From the NCBI GenBank assembly GCA_004154925.1, contig QJNS01000047.1:302567-366566 (forward strand): a stretch of 64,000 nucleotides of DNA, given 5' to 3'. The notes under the pieces were generated by a model. The model was not told where the DNA came from. It saw nothing but the letters and a program-made list of their open reading frames with translations, and made no database searches. This document shows positions 1 through 13,697 of this stretch, piece by piece. Every line of letters starts with the position of its first letter. Position 1 is the first letter of the stretch. Origin of the DNA: Monosporascus cannonballus. Taxonomy: Eukaryota; Ascomycota; Sordariomycetes; Xylariales. Position numbers and translations under genes: made by a program.

Positions 1-1172
1 TTATTTAAATTATTAATTCCTAAAGTTAAGCTATATTACCATTTATTATTATAACGGGAAAAAATTACTTTAAATCTTGGTACCGTAATAATCCATTACT
101 AACCAATTAAAAGATCGTATTAAATAATAATAATTAAATAATAAATAAATTAGATTTAACATGAATTTAATATTTTAACAAATATATTCGGACATATACG
201 AAAAGTTCGAAACGTTTTTTTATCTTTAACGGCCACAAAAACCACTATTTAATAAAATTCAAAAAATATTACGCCAATTATAACATTATTACGTTTTATA
301 TACTTACGTATTTTTTGCATCGGTTTTAACCTTTTAACATATCTTATTTTTTTATTTTGAAACGTACTTATTTACGATATATCGAAAACTTAATACGACG
401 CCATTATACCCATATTACTAAAAAAATTTTCTCGCCGGCTTTTACGATATATTCCAAATTACCATAACGTCCAATAATATCAAATCCAGATTTGTAAAAA
501 TTAATCTTATTCCATTCGATCCTAATAATATCCTTTCCGAATTAAACGTTCCTCTAATTATACCTATACCGACGGTCTCGCCGCTTACCTCCGCCAATTC
601 TATTTTCCCGCCCGCAAAAACCCTTAGAAATATCCAAAAAATAACAAAATAAAAACATTACTTACAAAAGAAATTAGAAATTATTAAAATAACTCGCTAA
701 CAAAAATAATAAAATCGGTTAATCTTTTAACGAAAACTAACTTATTACTTTTATACGAAATTATTTTTTTTCGGGAAAAAATCGCCCAATTACGCAAAAC
801 GAACCATATTTTAAATAAACGTCGGAAAACCAAAAATAAACGTTTTTAAAAAGGAAAAACATTTATTATACAAAAGGAATAAGCTTTTCTGGCTTAAAAA
901 GAAAAAGGTAATAAAAAAATGCAGCTAAAAACAACTGGAGGGAATTATCGCAAAAAGGTTAAAACCAAGGAACGGAAATATGGCGTTTACAATAAGCCCG
1001 GGCATAATACGCATACTTGTAAAAAAGTTATAAATACGTCTAGCGAAAAAAAATCCGATTAATTTTAATTAATACAATATGTTATTATTAAGTTATTTGC
1101 ATTTATTATTGCAAGGTGCCAAAAAGTGTTGCGCTTATTTGTGTATGGCGCTTATTTGTATGGGACGTTACT
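1..1172 (+). mobile_element. RIP-degraded Fot1/pogo-like (Tc1/mariner) transposon, 3' part, cut by window edge
   Basis: No open frame survives, but conceptual translation of the plus strand keeps the layout of the C-terminal half of a fungal pogo/Fot1 DDE transposase. A stretch near 500-640 resembles the family's PF-P-x-x-V-L-x-x-L-N segment and the proline/serine-rich linker after it. The frame ends with a zinc knuckle of pattern CX2CX4HX4C at about 979-1020, in which the first two cysteines now read as tyrosine (TGY to TAY), and a TAA at 1060-1062. Past the stop, GCGCTTATTTG occurs twice (about 1132 and 1148), as expected for a subterminal repeat. Gypsy LTR sequence resumes at about 1173, so this element appears to have inserted into that LTR. 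The 5' end lies outside the window. Family assignment is from motif pattern only. Confidence 0.7.
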
Positions 1173-4100
1173 TGAATTATATAATATTTCTAATAATATA
1201 AACCCGTACGACTTAAATTTAATAATTAATTAAATTATTTCGCCCTTATATCTTACAAATGTTTATGTAATAATGCCATTAAATTTTAAATAATACTTTT
1301 AATTATTATATCTTTTAAAGAATAAAAAACCCCTTTTTTAACAAAGTTGAATTCCAATGTAAAGTTTAAAAGTTAAAGATTTAAATATAATAATTTACGT
1401 GAAATTTAGGGTATATAAATATATTAAAGCTTAAAGTCAAAAAGTTTAACTTTATAATAGAAAAAGTAATTTGCAAAACTGTCTTATTTAAGTAAAAGTG
1501 TATTTCAGAATTTAAAATTTTAAGAAACCAGTAGATAACGTTTTTGCCGCTATAATATTTTAATAAGAATATTAATAATTAATTTAAACTTAAATTAACA
1601 AATTATTTGTAATTATACTAAAATCGATTAAAAGGTATTTGTTACAAACATTTTTGTAATAATGTTAATATTAAAAGTTTTAACGAAAAACGTACGATAA
1701 TATAATATATTTTTTAATTACGTTTAAACAATTAAGTTCGAAATATGTAATACTATTTAAAAAGCTTATAGCTATGAAAAGATAGAGTAACGATAACGGA
1801 AATGACTATATTAATATACTTTCTAAAGAATTAAAAATAAAATATTAAAAATAAACTTATCAAATTTTTAAAGTTTAAAACCTTAAAATGATATATTACA
1901 GAAATGCTAGAATTAATAATATATTTTAAAGTGAGGATATTAATTGGTTATTTAAAGAAGTAAACCCACTATATTATTATATTCCACAATATAAGGCTAA
2001 AACTTATAGAATTTAAATCGGTTTAACGCAAATGTAAAAATTAAGTTGAAGGTTATAATTATAGCAAAATAAAATATTATTAAAGTATTGGCAAAATTCC
2101 TAAAACTGGTAATAAAATAATTAAGTGTTTATATCGGAAAAGTAGCATATAAATAATTAAAAAAATAATGAAATTATTAATATTATTGCAGTTTAATACG
2201 AATAAAGGTCATTGTAATAAAGATTTTAACGCGGAATACGAAAAACACAGATATTAATTTAAAAAAACGTCAAAATATTAATAATTTACTTTAGAGAAAT
2301 AAGTCAAAAAATACGAGATATTACCAAAACACGTTTTTTTCGGAGTTTCTAATTGATGCAGTAAAATACATTATGTAAAATAAGAATAGGTAGTATATAA
2401 CGTTTTAAAAAGATCTATTTATTAACAAATCGTGTATATATATATATATTTGATTTTCTTCTTAATTAAATCGAAGTTAATAAACTAATTAACGATATTA
2501 TTAATATATTTAAATTTTTACTTCATAAAATTATGTTCATAAGTGCATAATTTTATAAAGTTAATATAAAAATATAACATTTGTAAGACAATTATTTTTA
2601 ATTTTTACAATTAATATACTTATTATTATATAAAAGGATTAATTTCATATATAGGGAAGATATATTACTCTGACACTATTACCAATTTCTGTTTTTAATT
2701 ACTATTTATTAGAAATGCGACAAACAAGTTTTTAGTATATTAAACATTTATTTAAAACATTGGTTTCAAAAGAATATATTATAAAAAACATGATTAAATA
2801 TAATATAGTATACGAAAAAGAAATTTATTTAGTAAGGTAAAAAGTTATAAACTAAGTTAAAAAATGTAACATGATTTAAAAAACAAACATACTGATAAAA
2901 ATGAAAATGTAATAACTTGACATATGATATAAAAAGAATTAAATAAAATTAAGTAAATTTGAAACTATTTTTTAAAAAAAATATTATTAACAAAAGGGCT
3001 ATAAAATAACAAGATATAAAGGAATTAAAAAAGACTTTTTAAAAAGAGTTTAAATACAAAAATAAAAATTACTAATAACTGTATTACGTTAAAAGTACGA
3101 ATGGAAAGGTTTTAATATATGAAAAAAATATATTATAGACCTTTAATCGGAAAATATACTATATGTGATGATATCTATAATTTTAAATTGTTTTAAAAAT
3201 ATAAATTCAAACTTCATGTAACTATAAATGCTAAAAATTAAACTTTCTCTGGCGATAACGAAAAGATTTAATACAAAATTAATTATATCGAAATTTCTTT
3301 TTAATAAGAAATATTATATAATGAATTACTATATCGTTGTATTTAGAAATTATAATATAATTTTAAAAGACTTAAGAATATATGAAAATAAAATTTTAAT
3401 TGATTAAAAGATTAATTAAGTAAAATCTGTTTTATATCTTATATAATAAACACAATTTAAAGAAACTAAAACTTTAATATTTAATTAGAAATATTAATAA
3501 ATAAAGTTACAAAAATACTATAAATACTTTATTACATAAGAAGACACGGCGTAACAATAAAGATATTAAAAATATAAAACGTATTATTATTTTGATTAAA
3601 ATAAACTTTAAATAATTGAATACGCATTTCAAATAATAAATCTCAGAGTTAAAATATTTAATTAATATATTATTATGATATTAATGATATAAATAAATTT
3701 TAAAACAACTTCAATTGAAAAATATTAAAATAGAATGAATAAAATTATAAAACAATTTAAAAAAGTTGTGTACGAAGTTTTACCTTGTGTATAATCTTAA
3801 CAATAACTAAATACGCGTTTTTAAAAATACTTAAAAATAGGTTATAAAAAATGGATTTAACCTTCGAAATTATCCGAAAAGCACTATATACTTTTCGTAC
3901 TTAAAAAGAATAACATATTACAACTTATAATCGATAATCAATAATTAAACAGTACTAATATTTTTTATTACTAAAATAATAAATAGAACCTACGAAATTG
4001 AATAATTTATAAATTTTAATTTTAAATTTCAATATAATTTTATTGAAATTAAGAAAATACGTATAAAATATAATTTCTTAATCGAAATTCGAATTATTGA

Positions 4101-7100
4101 AATATTTATTTACGTTAATAAGATATATCAACATATTTATAATATTTTAAGAGATAATAAAATATATATTACGAAAATACCTTAACCGTTTTATTATATG
4201 GGATTTTAATGATATTCTTATTTACTTAGTAATATGATTATATGTAAAATATGTTTACTAAAATTCTGAAATTTTATAAAACTTCAAAGTAGTAATTAAC
4301 GTAAAAAGAAATTAAGTTCATAAAGAGAAAATGCAATACATCAAATATACTATTATACTGAAGGATATTAAGATAAATATCAAAGAGTTTTGATAATTAT
4401 TAATAAATTTATATTAATTATATACTATTTAATACTTTTGTGCAAGTTAAAAGCTGATATTTCGAATTATATGTTAAATATAATAATCAAATAAAGAAAA
4501 AATTAAAATAAAGTATATTCTATTATGTTCTTTGGGTATATATTAAAAGGAACCGAATTGTATTATCATATTCTGGATGAATGATTTATAGTTATTATTA
4601 TAACTATACAAAATTTTAAATATTTTTAAAAACGCTTTTTTATTAAATTAAAGTTTATACGAATTATTAAAATTGTATTTATTTTATTACGATTAAAGAA
4701 TTTCCGAGAAGATAATTACAATACGAAAGAAAAACCAATTTCAATTTTCTTAATATTTATAAAAAGAAATTAAAAAATAGCAAAACGAATAGCTTGAGTA
4801 AACGACCAGATTTTGAAGAGAGATTAAATTAATTATATAATTTTCGACATTATTTTAAAGAGGTATTTAGGTTTGTATCAAATTGCCAAAATACGGGTGA
4901 TATTATAGAATATATACTAAAACTTCCAAAAATATAACGACAATTTAATAAAAGAAATTACGTTTTTAAAAGAAATTAAATATATTTAACCCGTAATATA
5001 TATAAATGTTAATTATATAAGTATTTATGAGCTTATAAAATTTTAAATAATAATAATAATAATTTAAAAAATACGACAATACTATAAGCTTTATAATAAG
5101 GCTAGGATTTAACAACATAAGCATTATAGAATATTATAATTATTAGTAATTTCAAAAAGAAATATATAATTTAATTATTATAAGTTTTATTATTAAACCT
5201 TTTTTCTTCGAGAAAAACATACTATGACAGTATTTTCGTTATCGTTGATAAATTTAGGATGCTTTTTTATTTTTTGCTTTATTAGAAAAATACTAATATT
5301 AAACTAATAGCTTATTTTTTCAAAAACATTTTAAATATATATAAATTACTATACGAAATTATTTTCAACAATAGAGTTACATTTACTTTCAAATTTTAGC
5401 AAAGTCTTATAATATAACTCGGGTTAAACTACAAGTTATTTAACGTATTTAAACTTTAAACAAACGGATAAATAAAACGATTGAATTAATTATCAAAAAT
5501 ATATTTAACATATTATATTAATAACGAATAAAATATTTTGCTTAAAAAGCGACCTATTATCTAATTAATATACAATATTAATTCTTATGGAAATATTAAA
5601 TTAATTTTAGCGGATGCGTACTTGGGTTTTATACTAAAAAATAAAAATAAAACTAAGAATTATACGTAATTAAATTAAGAAATACTCTAAGCAAAAACGG
5701 TTAATAAAATTAATTTTCTAAGGAAGAAAAATAATTTACATCGTTATACAAAATATTTGAAAACCAAGTAAATAATTTGAATTTAAATATAGAACTTTAT
5801 ATAAAACTATTTAAAAAATTTCACAAAATATTATTAATTAAGTTTTTTATCTGAAATTCAATTTTATATAATCTTTATATTTTCTTGCTTAACTTAATAA
5901 TAAATACCTTTAAAATTCAGACGGAACGAAACGATATAAAAATAAAAACGAAGTGAAATATAAAACAAAAAAAATTTTGATACATCGAAAAAAAATTTAT
6001 TTAATATTCAATGAAATAAAAAGATATTTTAAATTTCGAAAGATACTTACAAATATATTAACACCCTTATTAACGTTGAATGTTTATAGGAGAATTCTTA
6101 TTAACAACGACGGAATTATTTAAAAATAATTTAATAAAAACCGACAAAAGAATTAATCCGATAAACAGAAAGCAGATAAATTAAAAGGAATAACGGTTTA
6201 CGTTAATGCAATTACAGCGGCCTTAACGATAATCTATTTTTTAATTTTATTTTTTTTAATTTATTTAAAAATTTAAAGTTATATTATATTATTATAATGC
6301 TTTTGAAACAAACGCAGAAATGTTATTTACGTAATCGAATAAGTTATATTAAAGCCCTATTTATCTTCTTAATATTAACGTTAAATTTCAAATTAACCAC
6401 ATTAAAAATTTAATAAACGTTGTTTTAGTAAAACCTTTTCGCATTTAAAACGTTAATATTCATAACGAATTTTTGAAAAAAAAAATAATAAAATATTTCT
6501 TTTATAACAAAATCGACTGCGTACTATATATTTCTTATATCGAGATACGCTTTTTATTATTTCGCATTGCAAACCTTTTAACAAATATCACAAATAAAGC
6601 ATAATTTTAAAATCAAATATTCCGAAATTTCTTTTAAGTTAATATAACGAACCATAAAAGAACAAGTGTTACGATAAATTTTGAAAATATGAGAAACTAT
6701 AATAAAAAAGAATGAATTCTTATTAAAAAAGAAAACTCGTATTACTATTAAATAAATTTAAGTTTGCGGAAACTGTTCTAATAATAGAGATAATAAGATT
6801 TACGCTATAAATTATGTAATACATAATGATTAATATAACCGTAATTATAGAAATTAACTCTAATTATAAAGAAATATAATTGCTATAGGTAATGCGATTA
6901 ATAATAATTAATAAAATTATAAAAATAAGATATACGTTTATTATTTCGATAATTTAAATAAAAATAATTTGCAATATAATATCGTTACTTAAAACATTAT
7001 TAGCATTAAGAGACGTAACCAGTTATCATATTTATTACTTAAAATCTAACGATATTTTTGCTAACGTAAATCTGTACTTTTTAGATTTAATAGTTGATTA

Positions 7101-7118
7101 AACCGCCTAGTCGTTATA
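1173..7118 (+). mobile_element. RIP-degraded Gypsy/chromovirus LTR retrotransposon (copy 1), 5' end interrupted
   Basis: The last roughly 80 bp of a 5' LTR (to about 1250) match the LTR ends seen at 7118, 20637, 23542 and 30036. Conceptual translation downstream shows decayed reverse transcriptase at about 3.8-4.3 kb (a Y/F-x-D-D-like block near 4190), RNase H at about 4.5-4.8 kb and integrase at about 5.2-5.6 kb. All are on the plus strand and full of stops. The 3' LTR starts with TGTTACGA at 6667 and ends GTTATA at 7118. Order and spacing match the complete copy at 23,163-30,036. The 5' LTR is split by the pogo-like element to its left, so no target duplication can be scored. Confidence 0.75.
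6667..7118 (+). repeat. 3' LTR of Gypsy copy 1
   Basis: Starts TGTTACGA and ends GTTATA, which is the RIP form of GTCACA in the sister LTRs. The last roughly 200 bp align along their length with the LTRs of the other Gypsy copies, differing mainly by transitions. It is a little longer than the 380-390 bp of the other copies, so the exact start is less certain than the end. Confidence 0.6.
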
Positions 7119-10100
7119 AGAAATATGGTGAGAATTTAAGTAATAAAATAAATTATTTACGTTTTATAATATTAACGGTATTTTAAATAACGAAATTACA
7201 GGTATTAATAATTATTGCAAATTCATGTTATTTAATTACGAGTTTAACGAACGTATATATTTATATTATATTATTACCAGTAAGTTAACAATTCGACTTC
7301 CTAGTTTATTAGTAGTAAATATCTACTTTAATACGAAATTTAATTTATTTAAATTTCTTTTAGCTATTCTTATTGCAATGTTTCTTAGAGGCCGTAACTT
7401 GTTATATTTTAATACGATTTCTCTTTTTCTAAAACTTTTGCCCTTAAGATTTTTTCCCTAGTAAATTTCTTTTTCTTTAATTATATCTGGTTGTGTTTCT
7501 AATCATCGCTTTAGTAAAACCGAATAATATTACGCCTTAGCTAACCTGATGAAAATAAAAGATTTCGAAATTATGTTATATGCTTTCGGTTCTTTTTTAA
7601 AAAAAACTCTTAATTATTATATAATCAAAGAGGTTTCTTTCCAAAAGAAATATATACGTCGTAATCTGTTATATAATAGAATAAATATCCTTATTTCTAT
7701 GTTTAATTACTATATCGCAGATGTTTATTATTTAAACTAATTAGCTCTAGAAAATGTTGTATTCGATTTTGTACCCGTCTATTTTATATTCGTTGTTAAC
7801 CGCAACAGTATTAAGCATAAGGTGTCAAATATGTTCATTGCATTTTTTAATATTTGGACGAATTCGATAATTTTAAATACTATGAAACAAAAACGGTACT
7901 ATAGGTTTAAGATTTTAGAGATATAAACAATATTAATTGGAATTTTATTATTTCATAAGCGCCGACTCTGTAAAATATTATCTACAACGTAATTTCTATT
8001 TCTTTATTATTAATATTTTTTCAGCAAAAGTCAAGTATTTTTAGAATTTGAAAAGCTTTTTTATATATTAAAAATTTCATATACTTTATATGTAATTTCG
8101 ATTTTTGTTTTTAGAGTTTTTTATTTTGTATAAACTTTAATAATATCCGTTATTAATTATAATAACGATATATAACAAATAAAATGGAATTTAAATGTTG
8201 ATAAAAACTTTAAATAATAATTATTTTTCTAAGATATTTCGTGGTAAATTTATATACGTTAATATATGTAAATTTAAATACTTGTTAAGTCTTTCTATTA
8301 AATAGTTCTAGTAATAAAGTAAATTGTTTTCTCTTTCTCGAAAATTAATTGTTTGCTTTATTCTAATTTAAATATTGATTTATTCAATTACATGCGAATA
8401 TAAATTCTATTATTACTTTTTTAATATAATTACTTAAGTTATCGCGACGATATTATTAAATAGAAATTTGTAACGTAAAAGGATTAACGAGCTTAATTTA
8501 TTAATAAATTTAAATCGTACGAGTTTATATTAATAAAAATGTTGCAAGATTTTAATAATAAATATCATAATTAATTACGTTTTATAATATTCAAAAGATT
8601 TTAAGTAAGGAAATATTATTATACGTTATTACTATTTAATTGTAGAAATAAATATTTATATATTATCAGATATAGTCTATATTAAGCTTAGTTTTAAAGG
8701 TTTTACGTTTAATCCTGTCGAGCTATTATGTAACTTGAATTATTTAATTCGTAAATCTCTATTACGACTATTTTTTTTAAAGCGGTAACTCTTTAGATCG
8801 TAATAATAATAGGATTATAACATTCAATTTGGCTTTAATTTGAATAATATTAATAATTGTGCTTTTTTATTTAAAATTAGTTATCACAGCAAATTCAAAT
8901 CACGGAATACTATATTGAGTTAAATTATATTATTATATAAATAAAATGCTGAACTTTCTTCATATTTTCTGTTTGTATTTAATAGTTATAATTAAAATTC
9001 TAAAAGTTTATTACAGTTTAACAGCCGTAAACTTTCGGATTTTTATTTCCGTTATTTCAATTGTCTTTTTATCTTTACGGTTTAATATTTTTAAGATTTC
9101 CTAGACTATATATATTTTAAAAGTTTTATTAAGATTTGAGCAAATTTTAATTAATTCCGATTAAGTAATTTTTAAATCTTTTTCTTTTGAGTTTTATAAA
9201 TTTTAATGTCTTAATATTTTATTAATTATTTATAGCTCAATATACAGTAACCTGAAGTATTTTCTGTTTATAATTTTATATTGATATTTAAAATTATAGA
9301 TTTATTATACAAAAGTTTATTATTAATAATTTGAATTTCTTAATAAATTTTATAGTATATTTTTCTCTTTATTTATTTGCTCAATTAATACAACATTAAT
9401 AAATATTAAAGGTTAATTGTTTAAATTTAGTTATAATATTTATAAATTTCTCAAAATACTAAATATTTTATTTATAATAACAGTATTTTAAAATTAATTA
9501 TTTAAAAATGTTTTTTTGAAATAACGTATTGTTTTTTATAATGAAAAAAAACATATTAACTTTAATAATATGGATTTAATTAATAATTAGTTTCGATTAA
9601 TTAGGTTTTTATATTATCGTAAATTTAAATACGTTCGAGATATCAAAACGGGTAAAATCTTAAATAATATTAAGTTTAGATGTTTTTAATTTTTTAAAAA
9701 TATTTAATATTTATTTATAATATTGAATTTTATTTGTAAAATGGTTAAAATAATTAGATAAACTACATAATTAGTTTAAGTAAACCTTTTCAATATAGTA
9801 TTTTTATAAATTTATTATATTTGAAATATAGTTAGAAATTACAGTATATTTATATTGAATCACTTAATTTTAGATTTACGGAAAATTATATACTAGTTAT
9901 TATCGAACGATACTCAGCCGGTTTTTCCTATATTGCAAAATAATTTATACATATATATTAAATATTTTAATTTATCGTAAAATTAAAAAAATTATGTTCT
10001 AAAACTATTGTTTTTGTTTTTGAGATTTTAATAATTATTTTCATAATTATTTTATTTACGATAAGGCTTTATTTTGCGAAAAGTATTTCATTAAAAACTT

Positions 10101-11268
10101 ATTACATTAATTAGTCGATTGATATTATTATATTATATTTAAAGCGACTTTCTATTTATAAATACGTAATATTATATTAACTAAAAAAATTTATAAATCT
10201 CTCTTTCTTAAAAATATGAAAATCTTAAATTCGGCGTATTTAAGTAACTTATAATTTTTATGAGATTTTAATAATTTTCGATCTTTAAATCAGTTTTTGT
10301 CGATAAAATAGGTTTGAATCTAGAATTGCTTTATTAAAAAGGCTTACGGTCTTATTTTTATATTTTATTTATTTGAGGATAATCAAAACGAACTACATGT
10401 AATAATCGTTTTATACGCTATATTTAATTAACTTAAGTTAAAGAAACGTTTGGTCTTTAATTACTATTATTACGATATTAAAAATCACTAAATATAAATT
10501 TTCGAATTTCATAAATAATTTATTAAAATACTTTTTTAAAATAACTAGCTACAAATCGTTTCAATAAAATATCGATATATTTATTTTTATGTGCAATTTG
10601 TCTTTAAAATAGCTTTTTTAAGGATATTATAAATTTTAATATTATATAATATATAAGAGTTACACAATAAATTAAATATATTACGTTAAAAATATTTCGT
10701 TAAAATCAGGAACTAATATTTTATAAAATAGATCTATTTGAAATTTGGTAATTGAAAAATTTATAATATATTTCTATTTATTTTATCTTGAATAATAATA
10801 TTTTCAAGCGTAATTATGATTTTATATTTTCTAGAAAATAATAAGTTTTAATAAAATAATGCATTAATTATTTACATTTCTATAAATATATTTTTCCGAT
10901 ATAAATTACTTCTTAATATACATTAAACGCTAAATGTAGTACAAAAAAACGAATATTTAAGAAAATAACTGTATTTAGTAATATTTATCGCGAATTCGGA
11001 ATTATATTCATTAAAAACGCTTATATATATAATTCTTAAAATAAATATTTTAATTTTACTTAGAAGCTGTTAAAAGAAATCTAATAAATTAAACTTATCG
11101 TTTTTAAATTAGTTTAGTAATAATTTCCGTTATATCTTATATCTGGCCTCGGTTTTAATTAATAACGGACTTTACAGAAATGAATAAAACTATTTAAAAG
11201 TACTGTTATTATAAATTAAAATTTTCATTTAAGCTTAAATAATAAAGAATATTTAATAATATTGAATT
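7119..11268. other. Unassigned AT-rich, RIP-like DNA
   Basis: About 4.1 kb of extreme AT content with no convincing reading frame. The two open stretches of 78 and 63 codons near 7225-7740 have biased, AT-driven composition and match no family I recognise. The base composition suggests more decayed transposon sequence, possibly on the minus strand, but I could not identify domains by eye. Confidence 0.5.
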
Positions 11269-11545
11269 GAGGTAGAAGAAGAATTGATATTGATTAGTGC
11301 GGATAAAAAAGCTATATCACGATACGGAAAGGAATTATCGAGATGATAAACTTTATCTAATTGTATTTATGGTATTGAACCTCGATAACTAAAACGGCAG
11401 AAAAACATGGTAAGTGGTAATAATCGTGGATGATATCTAGAGGTTAAACTCATAGCGAAAAAGAACTCCTTAAGATACATGCGAAGCTCGGGCTTTCTAA
11501 TCAGCCGAGCCTGATCATAAGCGTAACACTCTGCTCCACTTCAAT
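11269..11545. repeat. Dispersed repeat, copy A (direct pair with 12,702-12,991)
   Basis: This 280-bp block aligns with a second block 1.43 kb downstream in the same orientation. Both share a head (GAATT...GATTARTRCG), an internal segment and a tail built on TTTCTAATCAG followed by CGTAAC. Copy A is less AT-mutated than its surroundings. The tail looks like the anticodon arm of an Arg(TCT) tRNA, so a tRNA-derived SINE is possible, but no full cloverleaf can be drawn. Confidence 0.5.
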
Positions 11546-12701
11546 ATTTAACGTTAAATTTTAATCTTTTTAAAAGATAAGAAATTCCGGAATAAGTAAT
11601 AGCTTTTATTATATCGTAAATCTTAATAATTTTAACAAATCTTTAATAAATCGATCAATTTCTAATATAGTTTATAAATTTTAAAAAATTAAAGTTAATA
11701 ATATTTATTAATTTAAAATTGTCCTCCGAATATCTAAATATAAGAGAATTTAAAGTTTTTATATTTTCGTTTAAATTCTCTAAATATTTTATAATCGTAA
11801 TAAAAATATTTCTCTTTCTATTATCTAAGTAAGCCTATTTTCTTTAATCGCTATATTATGATCGATAAATACCAGATTTAATACTTCTTAATTTTACATT
11901 TAATACTGCTATTGTTAACTTGATTATTAAACTACTTTCGTGAATTAATACTAGCAAATCTTAAAAAAATAAGACTTGTAAAGAATATTAATTTATTAAA
12001 ATGAAAATATTTTAAAATATTTTATTTAATAAAAACATTTTATATTTCTGAATATATTAGCAAACACAAATTTATTTTTATATCTTTTTATAAACAAATT
12101 TATAAGGTCTATTATCTTATTTCTTTTTCTACTTATATAAAAAATTTAATTTATATCGTTAATTTATATCGGCGGTTTTTCAATCTTAGTAATTTAATAT
12201 TTATATAAAGGCGTTATTAATAATATATTGTCAAATTTATAATTTAAATTAAGTAATTTTTAACAATTAATTTTAATTTATTTATACTTTACATCTAGTT
12301 TTTATATATTCAAATTTCATTTTATCCAGTAAAATGGTTTTAACGAATACGTTATATCTTATACTATATCGGTAGTTTTAAGCGTAAATAATTAAATTAT
12401 ATTTTTAAACTTATTTATTCTGAGATATATAATTTCGAAAATCGGTTTATTAAAAAGTTTATTTCAGATAAATCTACGTAAACGGTTTATTTCTAAATAT
12501 ATTCTTTAATTAATAATATTTTAAGATTATCTTGTTGCTATCGGCTATTCGTACCGTCCTTATTTTATAAAGCACAATATATATTTTTGCATTTCTGTAA
12601 CCGTAACTATAAATCCACGTATTTTTGATCAAAATTTTATCTCTTTTAATTATTAATCGAAAGATTAAACATTCGATTTTCTCTTTAGCAGCTATATCAA
12701 T

Positions 12702-12991
12702 TAGAGCTGGGGAGAATTATTCCTGATTAATACGAACAAATAAGTTCTGGTATAATCCGGAAAGAAATTATCAAAATAAAAAACTTAAACCGAATATATT
12801 AATAATATTAAACGTGGATAATTGAAGTATTAAAAAAACGTTATAAATAGAGGTCGTAATAATGTTGGTTATTATTCGCCTTTTTCAGATTAAATCTATG
12901 GCAACAAAGAACATTGTAATATATATGCGAGATACTAATTTTCTAATCAGTCGAGGCTAATTATAGACGTAACGCCCTGCCCTATTTTAAT
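12702..12991. repeat. Dispersed repeat, copy B (direct pair with 11,269-11,545)
   Basis: Second copy of the repeat, more heavily AT-mutated. The best preserved part is the tail, with TTTCTAATCAG and CGTAACGCCCTGCC. Differences from copy A are mostly C/T and G/A, as expected after RIP. The 1.16 kb between the copies is AT-rich and unassigned. Confidence 0.5.
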
Positions 12992-13277
12992 AAATAGCTT
13001 TTAATATTAATATTATTTTTAAGCCTTGAATAATGCAAAAATACTTAGGAAATTGTAATAATTAGATAATATTTTTAAATAGTTTATTGCATGTGATAAA
13101 ACTGTTTATTATATATCTTATATATATTGATATAAAGTTTAAATCTTTTTTAATATTAATGCTATTAAAAAGACGTTTTACAGACTGTTAATATTACAAA
13201 CTATATAACTACTCTTTTTATTGTTTAATATTTTTATTAAATATAAAGATATAATATAAAAAGAAAAAGTGGACTAA

Positions 13278-13692
13278 TGTTACAGGAACAGGGGTTCCTG
13301 TCTCGAAGAGACCTACTCTTAAGGCCTAGCGCGGGACGCGCTGGCGACTAAACTTCGGGTGAGGGCGCTTGGCCTTAAAAGGTGATCTAGGTGATCTTAG
13401 TGATTTGACTAGAACAGATAGATTACATAGATTTACGACATACTTTCTTTAAGAAATAAGGATATATATAATAACTCGGGTTTTTATGTAAATAATATTT
13501 ACTTAGTTTTATTCTTTAGTTATTAATTTAAGCTTATAGGTAAAGGCAGCCGTTTTTTACTGTAGAAAAAGTATATAAATCTTTTTAACGAACAAATCAC
13601 TGAATTATTTCTCGCTCTATTATTATCTGCAAATTAAGATACTTTCGGATACTGCTTATACCTCCAGGTAGATGTATAACTGGTTCGTTACA
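13278..13692 (+). mobile_element. Solo LTR with perfect 5-bp target duplication
   Basis: A 415-bp unit begins TGTTACAGG and ends GTTACA, with the TG..CA ends of an LTR. It is flanked on both sides by ACTAA (13,273-13,277 and 13,693-13,697), a perfect 5-bp duplication. No internal domain or second LTR lies beside it, so it is best read as a solo LTR left by recombination. Its first 100 bp are strikingly GC-rich and hold two hairpins (13,282-13,301 with 8-bp arms; 13,319-13,378 with 14-bp arms and one mismatch). An AT-rich TATA-like stretch follows at about 13,461. The sequence differs from the Gypsy LTRs elsewhere in the window, so it belongs to another family. Orientation is arbitrary. Confidence 0.8.
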
Positions 13693-13697
13693 ACTAA

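Noticed and set aside
7225..7740. Two small ORFs (78 and 63 codons) in AT-rich DNA
   Set aside because: Composition is driven by AT bias (Tyr, Asn, Ile, Leu, Phe); no start context or similarity.
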